Shown here piece after piece: positions 27,629 through 33,295 of a stretch of 33,295 nucleotides of DNA (its first letter is position 1; every line of letters starts with the position of its first letter). The notes under the pieces were generated by a model, which did no database searches, was not told the DNA's origin, and worked only from the letters and a program-made list of their open reading frames with translations. The DNA is from Zygnema circumcarinatum (taxonomy: Eukaryota; Streptophyta; Zygnematophyceae; Zygnematales; Zygnemataceae), in the NCBI GenBank assembly GCA_037447605.1, contig CM074818.1:241868-275162 (forward strand), given 5' to 3'. Position numbers and translations under genes: made by a program.

Positions 27629-29351
27629 TCATGCTGCAAAGGACTTTCCACAGCCGCAGGTTGAGGATGCATTAGGGTTGCTGAAAGAGAATCCACCGCC
27701 GATCAAGGCATCACTGTAGTCGAGCTGCATTCCGTAAAGGAACAAAAGGCTCTTTGGATCGCAGACTGCAAGACAAACCCCGCAAACAATCCATCAGAAA
27801 AAAGGGCGGAAATAACACTCAATTTATACCTTTACATAATCATCATCACACTAACATAGATGACACTGGACGGAAATAGGATATCAGGTGCTCGTCCTTC
27901 TAGGGTTTCAATCAAGAGCGTGACATATCCTTATCATTCATTGCACTTACTGTGCACGAAAACTTTTCACAATATCTGTACGACTGGCTGCCTCTCTCGC
28001 TGTCTCCATCTGTCTTTCTCTGCCTCTCTCTCTGTCTGCCCCTCTCACTCTCTCTCTCTCTTTAAGATCTAAATCTCTCTCTCTCCGTCTGGACCCGTCC
28101 TGTACCGTATGTCTACTCCTCTCCATCCCTATCCGCCCTTCTCATTCTCTCTGTCTGTCTCTCGCAGTTTGCACCTCTCTTCCTTCCTCTCGCTCTGTCT
28201 GCCCCCTTCGCTCCTCTCTCCTGGGATCCCTTACCACGAAATGCACAACCGTAGAAGGTTTCTCCAGAGCATCACGAATGCATCATCAGTCAGAAATAAC
28301 TTACCCATAGAAAAGCCTTCATGATCAATAATCGAATCCTCTGCACGTACATTGGACTTATCCTCAAAATCCATCACATAGGAATACCCGGAACAGCCGC
28401 CCTGTCGAACGCCTATCCGCAAAAGGAGATCCTTTGAGAGGTCTCGCCGCATCCGAGTCAAATGTACGAGAGCCTTCTCTGAGAGAGTGATGGCTGGAGC
28501 GAGTTCTGTCGACTCCTCCACAGCTGTAAAGAACATCACCATGAACGTCACCATCCCTTATTAGAACACAGATTCTTTGGTTCCCACAGGACAAGCAAGG
28601 CAAGCATGTTACATTTGCATTCATTAGTTTCATTTGCATTCTGAGATTACAAGAAAGAACACTGATAACACGCATACAGAAAGAAACACCTAAATTAAGG
28701 TTAGTGAGGTTTGAGTCCAAACGGCTTACAAGCGGTTGACCTAAAATTTCTAAAGGCATATATAGACATATATGAAAACGTCACAGCAAGAAATTCAGCA
28801 ACCCCATACGAACGATTCAAGTCCTATATTTCTAAAAGCACAGCTGCTTCATCATGACTTCTTCATCTCTCAGATACCAGCCCATACGCCGCGTCAAGCT
28901 TTGACATTCCCCCAAAATGTAATATTTGCAAGTACATGCTTAAAGTAGTAGTACATGCTTAAGAAGTTTAAGTCGAATCCGAAAATGCTTTTGTGGAATA
29001 AGTCCCAAAACGTAATGTCAAGATTTGACGCGCTTCAGGACAGCATTGCTATGCAAGAAAAGCTTCCAACAACCCATCCATCCATTCATCTAAGAAATAA
29101 TCCAAGAGGACAAAAAAAAAGTAGAAAAAACATACATACATACACAAGTTCATACCAGTAGTCTCAGAGCACTGCACTTTCGTCCACCTGCTGTGCCTGA
29201 AAGAAGGGGTTCGCCTCCTGTAAGCACTCAAAGTGAAGGGCTGAGCCCCCTTTCCTGGCACACTGACTGCCATAGATTTCTGAGCTCCGCAGCTCTGAAT
29301 CCTGAGAACGAGTGGCGCGCCTGTCGCCGCCATGGAACTCATCGCAGCCAT
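27629..29351 (-). CDS. A-type Fe-S cluster carrier (IscA/SufA family), probably plastid, 3 exons, 183 aa
   Basis: Carries or hands on Fe-S clusters to target proteins. Exons: 29156-29351, 28305-28523, 27629-27765; 552 nt in total, in phase, all GT-AG. Residues 1 to about 65 are Ser/Arg-rich with few acids ([15 protein letters not shown]) and look like a transit peptide. The family domain runs from about 75 to 183. The three cluster ligands are present: Cys109 in [10 protein letters not shown] and Cys175/Cys177 in TCGCGKSF. Length and the [11 protein letters not shown] and [18 protein letters not shown] motifs match the plastid SufA-like form. I chose the ATG at 29351, the first Met in frame; the open frame begins only slightly upstream. 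The plastid call is from similarity and the leader; a mitochondrial form is less likely. Confidence 0.93.
27985..28220 (-). repeat. CT-rich tract in Fe-S carrier intron 2
   Basis: CTCTC and CTGTCT runs on the plus strand (GA on the coding strand), within the 539-bp intron between exons 2 and 3. It starts about 85 nt after the donor. Confidence 0.8.
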
Positions 29352-30127
29352 TGCAATCTCTTCTTCCAACGACTGCAGACCTTTAACGAAACCCTAACCA
29401 AAGACTAACAGACCTTTAACAAGGAATCTAACCACCAGAACCTAATCGATATGAAGCCAAATCTGACCTCCAATTCCTCCTTTGAATGATTCCTTTTCCA
29501 CAGGGTTCCTCTCACAGCGAAACAAAGACCTATTGTAGGGAATCAATGGACTTCAAAGTTCAGAAAGGAGGGAGAGGGCGCTTCGGAAACCCTAACGACT
29601 TCCAAGAAATTTTCGGGCTCCAATACTTTACAAAAGCAACGTTCAAAAACAGTACATGTCTATATTTAATTATAATATTAAAAAGGGAGTTCAAAGTATT
29701 GGTTTTGAAAAACGTTTCAGGAGCGAACCCAGAAGTTGACAAGGAAATATCTGATTTCTGGATGGCAACATTTCGAGCCGGATCCATTGAACCTGTCGTT
29801 CCAGGATTATGGAGAAATGTCTTTCCTGTCCCGTGAAACAGCGAAATTTCGAATTTCGTTTCCGTGTGCTGAATGAATTCATCATAGAAACGATCGCCCT
29901 CAGTTGAGAAAGGTCAAAACGGCCAGGCTCTATGCACATAACGCTGTTCTTGTCACCGTTACAGTCGAGTAAAACTGCCGTTCCATGCACTTAACTCAGA
30001 CGTGCCACCGTGGGACAAATCACAACCCACCAGCATGTCGATCTGTCACCATGAGATTTTGATTATTGAAACTGTTGGATCCGTCAGAAACAACTTTACA
30101 AGTGGAAAAAACATGCGAATAACAAGC

Positions 30128-30139
30128 CGCCACGTGGCG
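30128..30139. promoter_or_regulatory. 12-bp palindromic G-box CGCCACGTGGCG
   Basis: A perfect G-box palindrome about 780 bp upstream of the Fe-S carrier ATG. It could serve that minus-strand gene. The distance makes this tentative. Confidence 0.4.
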
Positions 30140-30586
30140 CCCGTACATTGATCAAGATAGTTACTGTAGCCTCGCCTCTGGAAGGAGGTTGAACTCCCGG
30201 TCGTTGGGACGTGGTTGCCACGTCGCACCACAACACACGCCAGGTTGGAGGATTGCCGAAAGGCGGTATCGTAACATTCAGCGAAAGGTTGAAGGCATCA
30301 AATTAAACTTCCAATTGCAACCTCCGATGTTTGACAAAGCACACACCAAGTAAATCCATACGCGGCCGGCCTTACCGTGTCCATAGAGAGTTGAACTGTT
30401 AGATATCAGTTTCCGATTAAAACATGTAACGTTCTGCAAAGAAATGGGTCACGAGAGTTCTGAGAAGACCTAGCATTCATGAGGTGAAGCATTCCATCTC
30501 CTGACTCGCACCCCCTCCCTCACTGTGAGGGGCTTCATTTCTGGACAAGAAATGCCAATTTATGTCTTCATTGTCTGTGAGACAGG

Positions 30587-30905
30587 ATGAGGGAGGAGCG
30601 GAGGAGAGAGGAGGGAAAAGGGAGGAGCAGAGGAGAGAGGAGGAAGGAGGAGAGGGGAGGGAGGAGCGCAGGCGAGAGCAGGGAGGGAGGAGGAGCAGAG
30701 GAGAGACGAGGAAGTAATAGTGAAAGAGAGAGGAGGGAGAAGAGCAGGGGGAGGGAAGAGGAGGAGGATAGATCCGAGGGGGGAAGGGGGGAAGAGGAAA
30801 GGATTGAAAAGAGAGGTGGGAAGAGGAGAAGCAGAGAAGAGACGTGGGAAGAGCGCAGGGAAAGGGGATGGGTGGAGGAGAGGAAAGGAGAGAGAAGGGA
30901 GATAC
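30587..30905. repeat. GA-rich tract, intergenic
   Basis: GAGGAG/AGAGGA units on the plus strand for about 320 bp. Open frames within it on either strand are low-complexity and not credible. Confidence 0.85.
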
Positions 30906-31098
30906 ATTGGGTGAAGGAAGATTTCGAGCAGAACGAGTACAACAAGACTGCACCCAATAAGAGAACTGATTGTGCATGGAGACACTGCACCGGTGTCAAC
31001 ATTCACATCATGAGACACTGCTGCTAGACCACTATTGAAACCGCTGGTATTAACTTGATGGACTCCATTGACTTTATTTCCAAAGGGAAACGTCAGCC

Positions 31099-33295
<2,197 letters not shown>

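Larger units (their letters stand above)
29352..31098. other. Intergenic region upstream of the Fe-S carrier, downstream of gyrase B
   Basis: No gene could be supported. It contains a 12-bp G-box palindrome (30128-30139), a GA-rich tract (30587-30905) and a minus-strand AATAAA (31073-31078) 21 nt past the gyrase stop, a candidate poly(A) signal. Short open frames here lack splice support or family motifs. Confidence 0.55.

Noticed and set aside
27241-27675. A 144-codon plus-strand open frame
   Set aside because: It overlaps the last exon of the Fe-S carrier in antisense and is otherwise low-complexity.
29352-29369. Extending the Fe-S carrier start upstream to a TTG
   Set aside because: Plant genes start at ATG; the first in-frame ATG is at 29351.
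30477-31027. Large Pro/Leu/Ser or Arg/Glu open frames between gyrase B and the Fe-S carrier
   Set aside because: They are translations of the GA-rich tract with no splice or family support.

Overview
The window is nuclear DNA of a land plant. Every confident gene has spliceosomal GT-AG introns. The gene set (L-arabinokinase, a NIP aquaporin, a plastid-type A-type Fe-S carrier and organellar DNA gyrase B) is typical of plants. The NIP selectivity filter reads Phe-Ala-Ala-Arg, which I recall from moss NIPs, so a seed-free plant is my guess; the sequence alone does not settle the lineage. Two runs of 10 N mark assembly gaps (11616-11625 and 25786-25795).

Positions 1 to about 11.6 kb are a nest of decayed LTR retrotransposons, all pointing to the minus strand. 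A Ty3/gypsy background holds a gag start, primer-binding site, one LTR (1663-2154) and a protease/RT/RNase H block (8584-11609). A complete but frameshifted Ty1/copia element (2346-8583) lies inside it, with two LTRs of about 970 bp, PBS, PPT and a perfect 5-bp target duplication GGATG. A 456-bp TRIM (miniature terminal-repeat retrotransposon, 351-806) lies inside the gypsy gag frame, also with LTRs, PBS, PPT and a perfect 5-bp duplication CACTC. The TRIM LTRs carry a tRNA-like A box and B box, and their ends match the ends of the gypsy LTR.

From 11.6 to 13.4 kb there is no gene. This stretch holds a bZIP-type palindrome next to a TATA box, a short match to the copia LTR promoter, hairpins and degenerate TATCG and GTACGG repeats.

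From 13.4 kb onward is a gene-rich stretch. It contains ARA1-type L-arabinokinase (+, 13 exons, exactly 3000 nt, 999 aa), an unrecognised membrane protein (+, 4 exons, with a one-base frame problem at a splice donor), a NIP aquaporin (-, 5 exons, 271 aa), an IscA/SufA-type carrier (-, 3 exons, 183 aa) and the last five exons of DNA gyrase subunit B (-, running off the right edge). I rebuilt these models by hand, checking splice sites and reading phase. The genes share no obvious pathway, although the Fe-S carrier and gyrase B are both organelle-maintenance genes.

The introns are unusually loaded with homopurine/homopyrimidine simple repeats. Many begin within a few bases of the 5' splice site, and one is a (CCCT)n block of about 530 bp. 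No rRNA, true tRNA or CRISPR array was found.
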